In this document: piece after piece, positions 52,919-62,467 of the stretch
Numbering within the stretch: the stretch's first letter is position 1
How the letters are laid out: each line of letters begins with the position of its first letter
DNA from: Bin87 sp965204395
Lineage (GTDB): Bacteria > Chloroflexota > Dehalococcoidia > Lucifugimonadales > UBA3495
Assembly (NCBI GenBank): GCA_965204395.1
Contig: OZ241987.1
Coordinates: 124,001-188,000, forward strand
Reading direction: 5' to 3'
DNA length: 64,000 nt
Translations under genes and position numbers: made by a program
The notes under the pieces: model-generated
What the model saw: the letters and a program-made list of their open reading frames with translations, nothing else
Databases searched by the model: none
Told to the model about the DNA's origin: nothing

Positions 52919-55900
52919 TCAGGGTGTCTGGTTGTAGGCCGGCGGGCCGTAGGTGATCGGCCCACTGTACACCCACGGGCCGTTGCGTGGATTGGTGTCA
53001 CCCGACTTCATCCACACGTACGACGCGCGTATCCGGAAATTGTAGGATTCCCCATCCACCGGCCCTGCGCCGGTGCAATATTCAATAACGTCCACCGTCA
53101 GCGCAGCGCTGTTGAGGGTATCGTTGCCCACCCCAAAGTCGCGGTACTTGCTTTGGGAACACCAACCGCTTAGCTGGCCGTCGGCTCGTTTGTATTCAAC
53201 GTCGTAGCGATACTGTGGCACCGTGTTGCCTTCGGCGTCTCGCTTCGACTTCTTGTTGTTGAAATTGCGTACCGGCCTAAAATCCGAGTTGTTGGGATAG
53301 TATGGATCCGGTCGGTCCCATGTGAGAGTGAACCCGCCACTCGACCGCACTTTGGCGTCGAAGTCTGTGAGAGGTCCAGGCGCGCCGGACATGACGAAGT
53401 AGTCGTCAGATGGTTCGCTTTCGCCCAGCACATTCCTGGCGATGATCCTCACGTAGTACCGCCCGTGCCCCGCCAATCTATTTATCAAATGCGATCCGGC
53501 CGCCGGGTTCGATGACACGGCGTTATCACCGGACTCATAGCTGGCTCCGGTACGCCATTGGATCAGGTAGTCGTCAGGCGGTGTTCCGCCGCTCGGCAAA
53601 TCCCAGAATACCAGGAGCGATTCCTTGCCGCCTACGGCTTCAATTCCCGTCGGCTTGTCGGGAGGGCCGCCGCTGGGATCGTACGTCAGAGCGTCACTGT
53701 ACGCCCACGGCCCGTTGCGCACGTTGGTGTCACCCGAGATTTTCCAAACGTACGCCGCCCGGATCCGGAATTTGTAACTCTCACCCATCACCGGCTCGTA
53801 GTCTTCACAGAATTTGAGATATTTCAGCCGGTGCGGCACCGGATCCAGGTTGTTATTGCGTCCCGGCACATCCCTAAAACTGCCCTGCGAACACCAGGAT
53901 CCCGCCGGATCGCCCTCGAGCCTGTACTCCACGTCATAGCGGAATTGCGGCACGGTGTTGCCGTCGGCGTCGCGGATGGGTGTCTTGGTCTTGAAATTGC
54001 GCACGGGCCGGAAATCCGAATTATTGGGATAGTAGGGTTCCGGTCGGTCCCAGGCGACGTCGAAGCCACCGCCGGCCCTCACCTCCACGTTCAAATCGGC
54101 GGGTTTGTGGGGCGCGCCCGACATCACGAAGTACTCCGCAGATGGTTCGCTTTCACCCAGCCCATTCCTGGCGATGATCCTCACGTAGTACCGCCCGTGC
54201 CCCGCCAATCCATTTATCACATGCGATCCGGCCGACGGTTTGGACGACACCGCGTTGTCACCAGACTCATAGTTGGCTCCCGTACGCCATTGGATCAGAT
54301 AGTCATCAGGCGGCGTGCCCCTGCTCGGAGAATCCCAAAACACCCGGATGGAGTCCCGACCGCCCACCGCTTGCACTTCAACGGGCATCTCGGGCGGTCC
54401 AATCGGTGATGCCGTTATCTCCGCTGGGACGCCATCCAAACCTGCGGACGACTGTGCAGTCACTCTGAACCTATAATTTGTTGCATTACGCAAACCCGGT
54501 ATCGTCGCGCTGGTGGGCGACGTTACGGGCACTTCCAAACGTCGCGTTGAGTCGTACTCCTGCGAACCTGATTTCCACTCCACCACGTACCCGCTCAGCT
54601 CAACCTCGCTGTTCTCGGGAACACCCCAGGTGAGCGCCATGGTTTGGTCACCTGGGAAGCCGCGCAACGACGATGGCTTACCCGGCTGGCCGGGCACGCT
54701 GACAGCCTCGGCCGCGCGGCTGTGTCCGTGTTCGTCCACGGTGCTATCCGTCGACCCGCTGTTCACCGCGACCACGCGGATGTGGTGTTCCACCCCGTTC
54801 GTTAGCTCTGTAATGGTGTGGGATAAGTCCGACGTTTCTGCTATCAAAGCCTGACGCGACGAATGGTAATCCTGGTCCGCCGTACGCCATTGCACAACGT
54901 AGTGCGTAACCGCAGGCGACGCTTCATAGAGATGAGGTTCCCACGTGACCTTCAATCCCCCGTCCTGTCTGATCACCGTCACGTCCCGTGGCTTGCGCGA
55001 ATCACACCCGCCGTCGCGCCACGGATTGCGCCCCGCCGCGTCTGCGTGTGTCAGCGCCCAGTTCGCTTCCCCGGTCGAGCAATACCCGCCGAACATGTCC
55101 CGCATCAGGTACGTGATCGTGCGTTTTTGGTTGGCGGTTCGGATGTCGGCCCATACCGCGTTGAGATCGATCTCGCCATCGCCGTCGTCATAGTGACTAT
55201 CGAACCAGCTGGGGATATTCCCCCTGACTACCTCTTTGACGACATTTCGGCTTGCGGGATCCGGCTTCGCATCATGGGCAATTCGGCTGCAATCTGCGAG
55301 GTATCCCAGCTTTAGGCCCGATTTGTCGCGTGTAACGTACGCCAACACATCGGCATATATTTCACTCACGGAGCAGCTTCCCTGGACCCGGTGATTGAAG
55401 TAAAGCCATCCCACTCCGACCGCGTCCTGGACGTTGGGAACCCGCGTATCCAGGGTGAAATGGTGGGCGAGCTCATGCAGCACAATGGCGTCCGTACGTA
55501 ATCCAGACACCGTGAAGCCGAAGCGTAGTCCCCTCGCGAGGCCGCGAAATCCATCTCTCCCCCCGATGTAATAGACATACCAGCCGGGTGCCTTGCGCTC
55601 CTGTACCCTCACGGGCAGCGGACGGTTGCTCCACGCTTGGCGCACCCAAGGGTAGTCGCCCTCGTATTCCTCGACCACGTTTTTGCTGATGTGGGCTTTG
55701 ACCGCCTCCGACGTAACTAGCCCAGACTGGCGAGCGGGGGGAGAATCGCCCCCTTCGCTAAACGCCACTATCGTCCCGCCGCTTTCGCTCCACGTCCCGT
55801 CGATTAGTGGTCGCGCCTCGTTCCCGCCAGTTCGCGCAGCAGAGTCTTGACGGGCGACGCGGTCTTTTAACAGCAATTCGCTTGAATTTGACGAACTCGT

Positions 55901-56635
55901 ACCGCTGTAAGACGCCACAGGCGACCCTGCAATCTCGAACAACACGGTATAGTCGTCTTCGGTATTGATGCTCCACCCGGAGGCGCCGTTTGAGTCCAAC
56001 CCGTTGCCATCCACGAATCCCGCATAGTAGAACGTAGTCTCGGATACATCTGCGGTGTTTTCGATTACCAGGTAGTAAGTCGTGTCAGGGTCGAGCACGG
56101 CGTTCACGGGCGCGCTGAAAGCGTTCACAGCGCTGTCGGTAAACGAAGCGGGATTGGTGAGGGTGTATAAAATCTCGTTGGGGAAACCGTCGTCGTCCGC
56201 CGAGTAGATGTTCACCTGCGGCTCATCATCAGCGCCTACGTCCTTGACCCAGGCCTCGACGGTGGAAATCGAATACCCGTCCCCATGGGAGCCCGTAGTG
56301 AACTGCACCACTTGGACGTAGACGATCCCGTCTTCGGGCCCCACGGGTTCCCAGCCTTCAGGCGCCGTCACTTGCCCGAGGTTGCTCACTAACGTTATCG
56401 AATTCGATCCCGTCAGTTCCTGCCCGGATGGGTCAGCCACCGGGAAAACCGGGCCAGCTTCAACCTTCGGCTTCCTTGACGCTTCGGCAAACACAAAAGG
56501 ATTCCCTGAGTCGTCAGATGACTCCAGCGGCGCCACAAAAACGATAGACAGCAGGGCGATGGTGACGCAGGCCCCCGCCAAAGCGGCAAAAATTATTCGT
56601 CGATAGGTCAACCAGTAAAGCGCAGACAATCTCAT
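52919..56635 (-). CDS. Secreted HExxH metalloprotease-like protein with FN3 domains
   Basis: This 1238-aa protein has an N-terminal hydrophobic segment (residues 14-35, uncleaved anchor or signal). A beta domain like the anchor-type domain of the giant protein follows (TVEAWVKDVGADDEPQVNIYSADDDG), to about 230. A zinc-protease-like domain has VLHELAHHFT near residue 386 and a downstream SEIYADVLAYV that can supply the third ligand. From about residue 548 to the end come FN3 domains, the last four being two copies of a 244-aa pair. GGAGATATACG precedes the ATG. It is probably an extracellular or surface-bound protease; its substrate is unknown. Confidence 0.85.
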   Translation of the reverse strand: MRLSALYWLTYRRIIFAALAGACVTIALLSIVFVAPLESSDDSGNPFVFAEASRKPKVEAGPVFPVADPSGQELTGSNSITLVSNLGQVTAPEGWEPVGPEDGIVYVQVVQFTTGSHGDGYSISTVEAWVKDVGADDEPQVNIYSADDDGFPNEILYTLTNPASFTDSAVNAFSAPVNAVLDPDTTYYLVIENTADVSETTFYYAGFVDGNGLDSNGASGWSINTEDDYTVLFEIAGSPVASYSGTSSSNSSELLLKDRVARQDSAARTGGNEARPLIDGTWSESGGTIVAFSEGGDSPPARQSGLVTSEAVKAHISKNVVEEYEGDYPWVRQAWSNRPLPVRVQERKAPGWYVYYIGGRDGFRGLARGLRFGFTVSGLRTDAIVLHELAHHFTLDTRVPNVQDAVGVGWLYFNHRVQGSCSVSEIYADVLAYVTRDKSGLKLGYLADCSRIAHDAKPDPASRNVVKEVVRGNIPSWFDSHYDDGDGEIDLNAVWADIRTANQKRTITYLMRDMFGGYCSTGEANWALTHADAAGRNPWRDGGCDSRKPRDVTVIRQDGGLKVTWEPHLYEASPAVTHYVVQWRTADQDYHSSRQALIAETSDLSHTITELTNGVEHHIRVVAVNSGSTDSTVDEHGHSRAAEAVSVPGQPGKPSSLRGFPGDQTMALTWGVPENSEVELSGYVVEWKSGSQEYDSTRRLEVPVTSPTSATIPGLRNATNYRFRVTAQSSAGLDGVPAEITASPIGPPEMPVEVQAVGGRDSIRVFWDSPSRGTPPDDYLIQWRTGANYESGDNAVSSKPSAGSHVINGLAGHGRYYVRIIARNGLGESEPSAEYFVMSGAPHKPADLNVEVRAGGGFDVAWDRPEPYYPNNSDFRPVRNFKTKTPIRDADGNTVPQFRYDVEYRLEGDPAGSWCSQGSFRDVPGRNNNLDPVPHRLKYLKFCEDYEPVMGESYKFRIRAAYVWKISGDTNVRNGPWAYSDALTYDPSGGPPDKPTGIEAVGGKESLLVFWDLPSGGTPPDDYLIQWRTGASYESGDNAVSSNPAAGSHLINRLAGHGRYYVRIIARNVLGESEPSDDYFVMSGAPGPLTDFDAKVRSSGGFTLTWDRPDPYYPNNSDFRPVRNFNNKKSKRDAEGNTVPQYRYDVEYKRADGQLSGWCSQSKYRDFGVGNDTLNSAALTVDVIEYCTGAGPVDGESYNFRIRASYVWMKSGDTNPRNGPWVYSGPITYGPPAYNQTP
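52940..54403 (-). repeat. Tandem 732-bp duplication of an FN3 pair
   Basis: Landmarks repeat at a distance of exactly 732 bp (TGTAC-CCCACGG at 52966 and 53698; TACGCCATTGGATCAG at 53551 and 54283). Each copy encodes 244 aa with the block PPDDYLIQWRTGA and the block PYYPNNSDFRPVRNF. Copies differ at scattered positions and by no net indel between these landmarks. Confidence 0.88.
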
Positions 56636-57144
56636 CGTATATCTCCGTTGGCGCTGGCTATAGCCGCCTCGAATCGCTCATATCCGCCGTAGGTCAAAAC
56701 GGAATTCCCGGTCCGCCCATTCGCTCTTGGGAAACGCCGAAGCAACCCAACCATCGGATAACTGCGCCGACGATCCCAATTTCTCAGAGGCACGTTCCGT
56801 CGACGCGCCATTCTGATCACGATGGCGACCTACGCCGCCGGCCCGGACCCGCCGTCATTACCGGACGTTACCCAGTACAATTCGATAAGTCTGTGTCCTT
56901 CGGCTAATTGACACAGCTTGCTTGCTACGTGCGCAAAAAAACTGAATGCCCACGGGCTGCTGAAGCAACGCGCGCAAGGTGATTGGGGGTATGAGGCACA
57001 TCATGTGGCACATGTGCGCGAAACCAAAGCTCTGCCCTTCGCAAACCCTGTTCAACCGACGTTTGGTTATCTCTGTACCGGTCGATTACAACGCCTCGCG
57101 AAAAACGGACAAGAAACCGAAGCGTGTACATTCTGACGAACGGA
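56636..57144. other. Intergenic region, nothing recognised
   Basis: These 509 bases lie between the divergent metalloprotease gene and the broken oxidoreductase gene. Only the ribosome binding site of the former was recognised. No gene, repeat or RNA is evident. Confidence 0.4.
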
Positions 57145-57849
57145 ATGAACGGCATAGTTTGGGATCACGAATTACTGTGGCAATTCGCCACGTCGCACGG
57201 CTTGGGCCGACGAGCCTTCCTCGGCCTCCTGGCCTCCAGCGGGGGCGGCCGCGGTGCTCGCCGCGTGCGGAGTTGACCCGGCGGGCCCGGACGCCGACCC
57301 CCGCCTTACGGACCCTGATGCTCCCCCACCGCCAGCCGGCCCTTGGTTCAAAAATCCCGAGCCGTTCATCACTCGAGACGACAAAGGTCTCGAATCCCGG
57401 TTGGAGAGTTTGGACGGCCTGACCACCCCCAACCGATTGTTTTTCGTTCGCAACAACTCCGTCAACTGGGATGTTGATACTGCCGACTGGACCTTGTCGG
57501 TCGAAGGCGACGCCATATCCGACCCACTGCAACTCACCTACCAGGACATCAGAAACCTGCCCACCTACACGCTCATCTCCTACTTGGAATGCGCCGGTAA
57601 TCACCGCGCCATGTTCGACCTGGGTCAACGGTCAGCCCGCATCCGGAACCCAATGGATGACGGGAGCCGTCGGCAATGTCGAATGGGTCGGCGCCTCGCT
57701 CCGCGACGTACTAACCCCGGCCGGCATTCGCGACAGTGCTCACAACCGCCCACGATGGCGCCGGAAACACCCAACCCGACGCGGTACCGTTAAACGAGAA
57801 GGGCTACCTGTTCAACCAACCTCTCCCCCATCCCATCCACGTCGAATGA
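57145..57849 (+). pseudogene. Tat-exported molybdopterin oxidoreductase (sulfite-oxidase type), broken
   Basis: Fragments in three frames make up a truncated protein of the sulfite oxidase/YedY kind. It starts MNGIVWDHELLWQF and has a twin-arginine signal (LGRRAFLGLLASSGG). After a one-base shift near 57240 it continues AVLAACG. The Mo-pterin domain follows (TPNRLFFVRNNS; DLQLTYQDIRNLP-like; LECAGNHRAMF with the molybdenum-ligand cysteine). A shift near 57630 leads to GAVGNVEWVGASLRDVL, and a further shift to LNEKGYLFNQPLPHPIHVE. Large parts of the C-terminal half are absent. A decayed gene. Confidence 0.85.
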
Positions 57850-57939
57850 CCTCGTCTCCGCTGTTCCTTGACAACCCGTACCCCCAAGTTACAATCGCGT
57901 TGAATGGTCGGTATTTGCGATCGAAAAGGAGAAAATGAA

Positions 57940-58692
57940 ATGCCGTTTTACACGAGAGGCGATGTCACCATCCATTATTCCGACGTCGGATCCGGTTTCC
58001 CGATCCTGGCGACCCCGGGCGGTGGGCTGAACTCCATCATGGCCGGTTGGCCCAACCAGGTCTTCAACGCCGTCGATGCGTTCAAGGATCACTTCCGCGT
58101 CATTACCATGGACCAGCGCAATGCCAACGGCGGCCAATCCACTGGCCCGGTGCAGGTGGAAGACCCTTGGGGTGCCTTCGCCGACGACCAACTGGGACTC
58201 ATGGATCATCTGGGTATCCGCGAGTTCGGCTTTATTGGCTTCTGCATCGGCGGCCCCTTCGCGATGACCCTCATCAAGAAAGCCCCTGATCGCGTCGCCG
58301 CCGCCGTGCTGTGCCAGCCGGTCGGCCATGCCGCCGCAACTCCGGATTCCATGTACGATTCCGGAAAGGACGTCTGGGCTCCCGCGCTCATGGCCAACCG
58401 CCCCGAACTCACCATGGATACCATCGAACAATACCTGCACAATTTGTACAGAATCCAACCGGACTTCATGTACAGCGTATCCCGGGACTTTGCCCGTGAG
58501 TGTCAGACGCCCCTTCTGGTCATGCCCGATGACACGCCGTCCCACTCGCTGGAAGCCGCGATGGCCATGGCGGAACTGGCCCCCAACGCCCAGGCAACCG
58601 TCTACCCTTGGAAGGAAGATCCGGACATCAAGGCCCAGACCGTCAACCAGGTCATTGAGTTCCTCAAGGCTCACCAGCCCGTTGCAGTCTAA
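57940..58692 (+). CDS. Alpha/beta hydrolase with cysteine nucleophile elbow
   Basis: This 250-aa alpha/beta hydrolase starts MPFYTRGDVTIHYSDVGSG, has the oxyanion-side GGGLNSIMAGW, and a nucleophile elbow GFCIGG with C102 in the place where most members have serine. The acid and base candidates are in VMPDDTPSHS near the C-terminus. AAAGGAGAAA precedes the ATG at 57940. A Cys elbow is known in dienelactone-hydrolase-like enzymes, which would fit the aromatic-catabolism setting, but the substrate is not determined. Confidence 0.88.
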   Translation: MPFYTRGDVTIHYSDVGSGFPILATPGGGLNSIMAGWPNQVFNAVDAFKDHFRVITMDQRNANGGQSTGPVQVEDPWGAFADDQLGLMDHLGIREFGFIGFCIGGPFAMTLIKKAPDRVAAAVLCQPVGHAAATPDSMYDSGKDVWAPALMANRPELTMDTIEQYLHNLYRIQPDFMYSVSRDFARECQTPLLVMPDDTPSHSLEAAMAMAELAPNAQATVYPWKEDPDIKAQTVNQVIEFLKAHQPVAV

Positions 58693-58733
58693 TCCCGCTA
58701 CGTCCCTCATCCGGTTAGTTTCCCCCACCGCAC

Positions 58734-58776
58734 AAACGAGAGCGCCCCGCCCTGGTCTGGTGGGGCGTCTCACGTT
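58734..58776 (+). terminator. Hairpin after alpha/beta hydrolase gene
   Basis: GAGAGCGCCCC (58738-58748) and GGGGCGTCTC (58762-58771) pair with one bulge and are extended outside by AACG/CGTT. It lies 42 bases after the stop. No T-run follows, so termination is plausible but not certain. Confidence 0.45.
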
Positions 58777-58874
58777 GGTCAGTTACCAAATTTATTAAGT
58801 GGGGGCCGAAATCACCTTGATTGACGCCCGGTGCGTTGACGCATCCGGCCAGTCCGCATACACTTACCAAGCTT

Positions 58875-59579
58875 ATGGCACGCCTTTTTGACCTCCACAT
58901 CCACACCACCAAGGGCAGCGCCGATTCCAGCTTGACGCCCGACGAACTCATCCTCGAAGCCGAACGCCTCGGTTTGCGCGGGCTCTGCATCACCGAGCAC
59001 TCCGGCCCCTGGGATCGCCACGAGTTCGCTGACTTCGCCGCCCTGCACAACGTCGTCCTCATCCGCGCCATGGAGGCCGACACCGACATGGGACACATCC
59101 TGTGCTTCGGCGTCGATCGGTACCAGAGCGGATTCAACCGCGCCGAAGAACTCAGCAAGGCCGCCCATGCCGTGGGTGGATACGTCGTTTCCGCCCATCC
59201 TTTCCGCGGCGTTCTTGCGAAACACCACCGCGCCCGCCCTCTACTATATCCCGACCCCAACGAACCCATTCCCACCGAACCCGAAACCGCCATGCAGCAC
59301 CCGGTGTTCCAGTTGGCCGACGCGGTTGAGATCGCCAACGGCGGGACGTCCGATGAGGAGAACCTGCTTGCGGCCGAGGTGGCTCACCGGTTGAGCCTGC
59401 CCGTTACCGGCGGCAGCGACGCCCACAGCACTCACGGGTTGGGCAAGTTCGTTACCGAGTTCCCCGACGAAATATTCGACGAAAGCCAATTCATCGCGGC
59501 GTTGCACCGCGGCGACTTCCACCCGGTCGAGGGACTTCGTCAGGGGTCTCTTCGTCCCTACCGCCTGCGCACCACGTAG
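58875..59579 (+). CDS. PHP-domain metal-dependent phosphoesterase
   Basis: This 234-aa protein starts MARLFDLHIHTTKGSADSSL with the HxH metal motif of PHP domains. CITEHSGPWDRHE, EADTDMGHILCFG, VSAHPFRG and GGSDAHSTHGLG supply the other metal ligands. Such stand-alone PHP proteins hydrolyse phosphoesters such as nucleotides or histidinol phosphate. It lies 17 bases before the DnaQ-DinG gene, so a role in nucleotide or DNA metabolism is plausible. Confidence 0.9.
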   Translation: MARLFDLHIHTTKGSADSSLTPDELILEAERLGLRGLCITEHSGPWDRHEFADFAALHNVVLIRAMEADTDMGHILCFGVDRYQSGFNRAEELSKAAHAVGGYVVSAHPFRGVLAKHHRARPLLYPDPNEPIPTEPETAMQHPVFQLADAVEIANGGTSDEENLLAAEVAHRLSLPVTGGSDAHSTHGLGKFVTEFPDEIFDESQFIAALHRGDFHPVEGLRQGSLRPYRLRTT

Positions 59580-59596
59580 CCGCCGGCCGGCCAACC

Positions 59597-62464
59597 ATGA
59601 CGCAGGCATCCGTCTTCCGCGGAATCAGGCTCGACCCATTTGAGCACGAGTTCGTCTCCATCGACCTCGAAACTACCGGCCTCAATGCCAACTCCGACAC
59701 CATCATTGAGTTAGGCGCCGTCCGATTCCGAGGTGATCAAATCCTCGACCGTTACCAGACCTTCGTCAACCCCGGTCGCAGAATCCCCCCATTCATCCAG
59801 CAACTCACTTCCATCACGCCCGCCCAGATCGAACGGGCTCCCACCTTCAACCAGGTCGCCGACCAGTTCGCGGACTTCATCGGCGACGCGCCCATCGTCG
59901 GCCACAACGTCGCTTTCGACATCGGGTTCTTGCGTTCACACCACCTCCCTCTCGCCAACCCGAATTACAACACCTGGGATTTGGCATCCATATTCCTGCC
60001 CACCCTGCCCGAGTACAACCTGTCGGCATTGGCCACCCGCCTTGGCCTCGACCACAGCCAAGCCCATCGCGCCAGCGCTGACGCCGAAATCACTGCTCAG
60101 GTATTTCACCGGTTGCTGAAAATCGGCAGCGACCATCCCGCCACCAAGGTGGCGTTCATCGCCCGCGCCGCCCGCGCCGCCAATGCTCCGGTCGCCGACC
60201 TGCTGGAGGGCTTGATACCCCACGCGCCCGGCGCCAATGCCACCCTATCGGGTTCTCCAGCCGGGAGCGCGTCGGGCGTCCGGCTGGACCATCTCGCCGA
60301 TCAGGCATCAGCCGATTCCAACGACGGCCCGCCCACCAAGGTCATCAGCAGTCCCCTTACCGAGCAGCAGATCGAAAGCCTACTTGACCCCGACGGAATA
60401 TTCGCCAAATCCTTCCCCAATTTCGAGACGCGCCCCGAGCAGGCCGAGATGCTCAAGGCCGTCACCCGCGCCATCTACCAAGGCCGAAAGCTGATCGTCG
60501 AGGGCGGCACCGGCATCGGCAAGAGCATCGCCTACCTCCTCCCCGCCGTGATGTACGCCGCCACCAACGGCCAGCGCGTCGTCGTGTCCACCAACACCAT
60601 CAACCTGCAGGAACAGTTGATGGAAAAGGACATACCGGAGGTCAGGCGCATCCTGGAAGAGGCCGGCATCCTGGAACCGGGTGCATTTCGCGCCGCCCAG
60701 CTCAAGGGCCGTTCCAACTATGTCTGCCTCCACCGTTGGAACAACTTGGGCGCCTCGGATTCCATCAACGAAGACGAAGCCCGCGTCATCGGCAAAACCG
60801 CAATCTGGCTCGACGAGACCCAAACCGGCGACCGCACCAATCTGAACCTCAACCTGCAGGATTGGACCGCTTGGTCCCGCATCTGTGCTGACGCGGTCGA
60901 AGGCTGTCCCGCTTTCCGAGGCGGCGCGCCCTGTTTCCTGCGCCAGGCCCGCGATCAGGCCGAGTCCGCCCACATTCTGGTGATCAACCACGCCCTGCTT
61001 CTCGCCGATCTCGCCGTCGGCGGCACCGTGTTGCAGGACTACCAGCGCCTCATCATCGATGAAGCCCACCATCTGGAAGAAGAAGCAAGTCGCCAGATGG
61101 GCTTCGAAATCGGCGCCAACACCCTCACCCAGGAGTTGGAGGCGGTCTATCGCATAATCAGCCATTTGAACGCTGCTGCCGCCCGACTGGGCGAAACCCT
61201 GGAGGCGCCCCGCGCCCGCGAATCCGTCGCCGACGCCACAGCCGCTTGCAACCAGGTCGGCCAGGCATGGCAACGTCTTTGGGAAACCCTCGAAGAGCTG
61301 TATCGCAACGCCACCCGGCCATCGGACTCCGGCCGGCCCGACAACGACCGTCAACCGCTCACCCTTGACCAGGGCCTTCGCCAGTCCCGGCCATGGAGCG
61401 CAGCATCAATCGAATGGGAATCCGTCTCGGCGTTCATGCACGAATGTGTCAACACCTTGACGGCTCTGCAACGAGCCGTCGTCGATGGATTGTTTTATTT
61501 GTCCGATGACGGCCCGGCCGCCGAACTCGCCAGCGCTGCGGAGATATTGACCGAAATCGATTCCAACCTGGCGTCCATATTCGGCCGCTACGAAGAAGAT
61601 CGTATCCAGTGGCTCGACTATGTCCGTCGGAACTTGACCCTCCACTCCACGCCGCTGGACGTCGGGCCCATCCTGGCCGATCGGCTTTTCGCAGCCAAGG
61701 AGTCTGTGGTCCTCACCAGCGCTACCCTCGCCACCGATTCGCGGTTCGATTTCTTGCGTAATCGCGTCGGTTTCCCCGAAGACTGCGACGAACTGCTGGT
61801 CGATAGTCCCTTCAACTATCGCCGCAATACCCTCCTCTTGGTGCCCGACGATCTGCCCGACCCCCGGCGGGGAGCCGACCACGCCAACGGCACGGCCGAG
61901 GTCATCTTGAACATGGCCCGCTCTCTCGACGGGCATATCCTCGCCCTGTTCACCTCCCACAGCGCCCTCCGAGACGCATCCTATCGCGTGCGCGGCCGAC
62001 TGCGCGCCGAGGGTATCTCCGTTTTGGCTCAGGGTATCGACGGCACCCCGCGCCAGTTGATCGACCGGTTGCAGTCCGACCCACGCTCAGTACTCCTTGG
62101 TACCGCCAGTTTCTGGGAGGGCGTGGACCTCGAATCGGGCGTCCTCAGAGGACTCCTGGTCTGCCGCCTCCCCTTCCCCGTCCCCAACGACCCCGTCGTC
62201 AAAGCCCGTGGCAACCTTTACAACAACCCCTTCAACGAATACCAGGTGCCCAACGCCGTCCTGCGTTTTCGCCAGGGGTTCGGCCGCTTGATCCGCAGCA
62301 AGACAGACCGCGGAGCCGTGGTGATACTGGACCGCCGCATACAGACCGCCAACTACGGTGATCGCTTCCTCAACGCCCTGCCCAGCTGCACGTTCCAGGC
62401 GTCCAACGTATCAAGTGTGGGTCGCCAAGCGGCCCAATGGCTCGGTTTGTCCCGCTCCGCCTGA
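59597..62464 (+). CDS. dinG: DnaQ-like exonuclease / DinG-type helicase fusion
   Basis: This 955-aa protein has an N-terminal DEDDh exonuclease (D23 and E25 in SIDLETTGLN; GHNVAFDIGFL; HRASADAE) to about residue 175. A linker and an XPD/DinG superfamily 2 helicase follow: Walker A EGGTGIGKS near 300, four cysteines (YVC, RIC, EGC, APC) that could bind an iron-sulfur cluster, DEAH box IIDEAHHLEEEA near 488, and motif VI RFRQGFGRLIRS. This is the Gram-positive-type DinG architecture. It unwinds and trims DNA in repair. Confidence 0.95.
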   Translation: MTQASVFRGIRLDPFEHEFVSIDLETTGLNANSDTIIELGAVRFRGDQILDRYQTFVNPGRRIPPFIQQLTSITPAQIERAPTFNQVADQFADFIGDAPIVGHNVAFDIGFLRSHHLPLANPNYNTWDLASIFLPTLPEYNLSALATRLGLDHSQAHRASADAEITAQVFHRLLKIGSDHPATKVAFIARAARAANAPVADLLEGLIPHAPGANATLSGSPAGSASGVRLDHLADQASADSNDGPPTKVISSPLTEQQIESLLDPDGIFAKSFPNFETRPEQAEMLKAVTRAIYQGRKLIVEGGTGIGKSIAYLLPAVMYAATNGQRVVVSTNTINLQEQLMEKDIPEVRRILEEAGILEPGAFRAAQLKGRSNYVCLHRWNNLGASDSINEDEARVIGKTAIWLDETQTGDRTNLNLNLQDWTAWSRICADAVEGCPAFRGGAPCFLRQARDQAESAHILVINHALLLADLAVGGTVLQDYQRLIIDEAHHLEEEASRQMGFEIGANTLTQELEAVYRIISHLNAAAARLGETLEAPRARESVADATAACNQVGQAWQRLWETLEELYRNATRPSDSGRPDNDRQPLTLDQGLRQSRPWSAASIEWESVSAFMHECVNTLTALQRAVVDGLFYLSDDGPAAELASAAEILTEIDSNLASIFGRYEEDRIQWLDYVRRNLTLHSTPLDVGPILADRLFAAKESVVLTSATLATDSRFDFLRNRVGFPEDCDELLVDSPFNYRRNTLLLVPDDLPDPRRGADHANGTAEVILNMARSLDGHILALFTSHSALRDASYRVRGRLRAEGISVLAQGIDGTPRQLIDRLQSDPRSVLLGTASFWEGVDLESGVLRGLLVCRLPFPVPNDPVVKARGNLYNNPFNEYQVPNAVLRFRQGFGRLIRSKTDRGAVVILDRRIQTANYGDRFLNALPSCTFQASNVSSVGRQAAQWLGLSRSA

Positions 62465-62467
62465 CCC

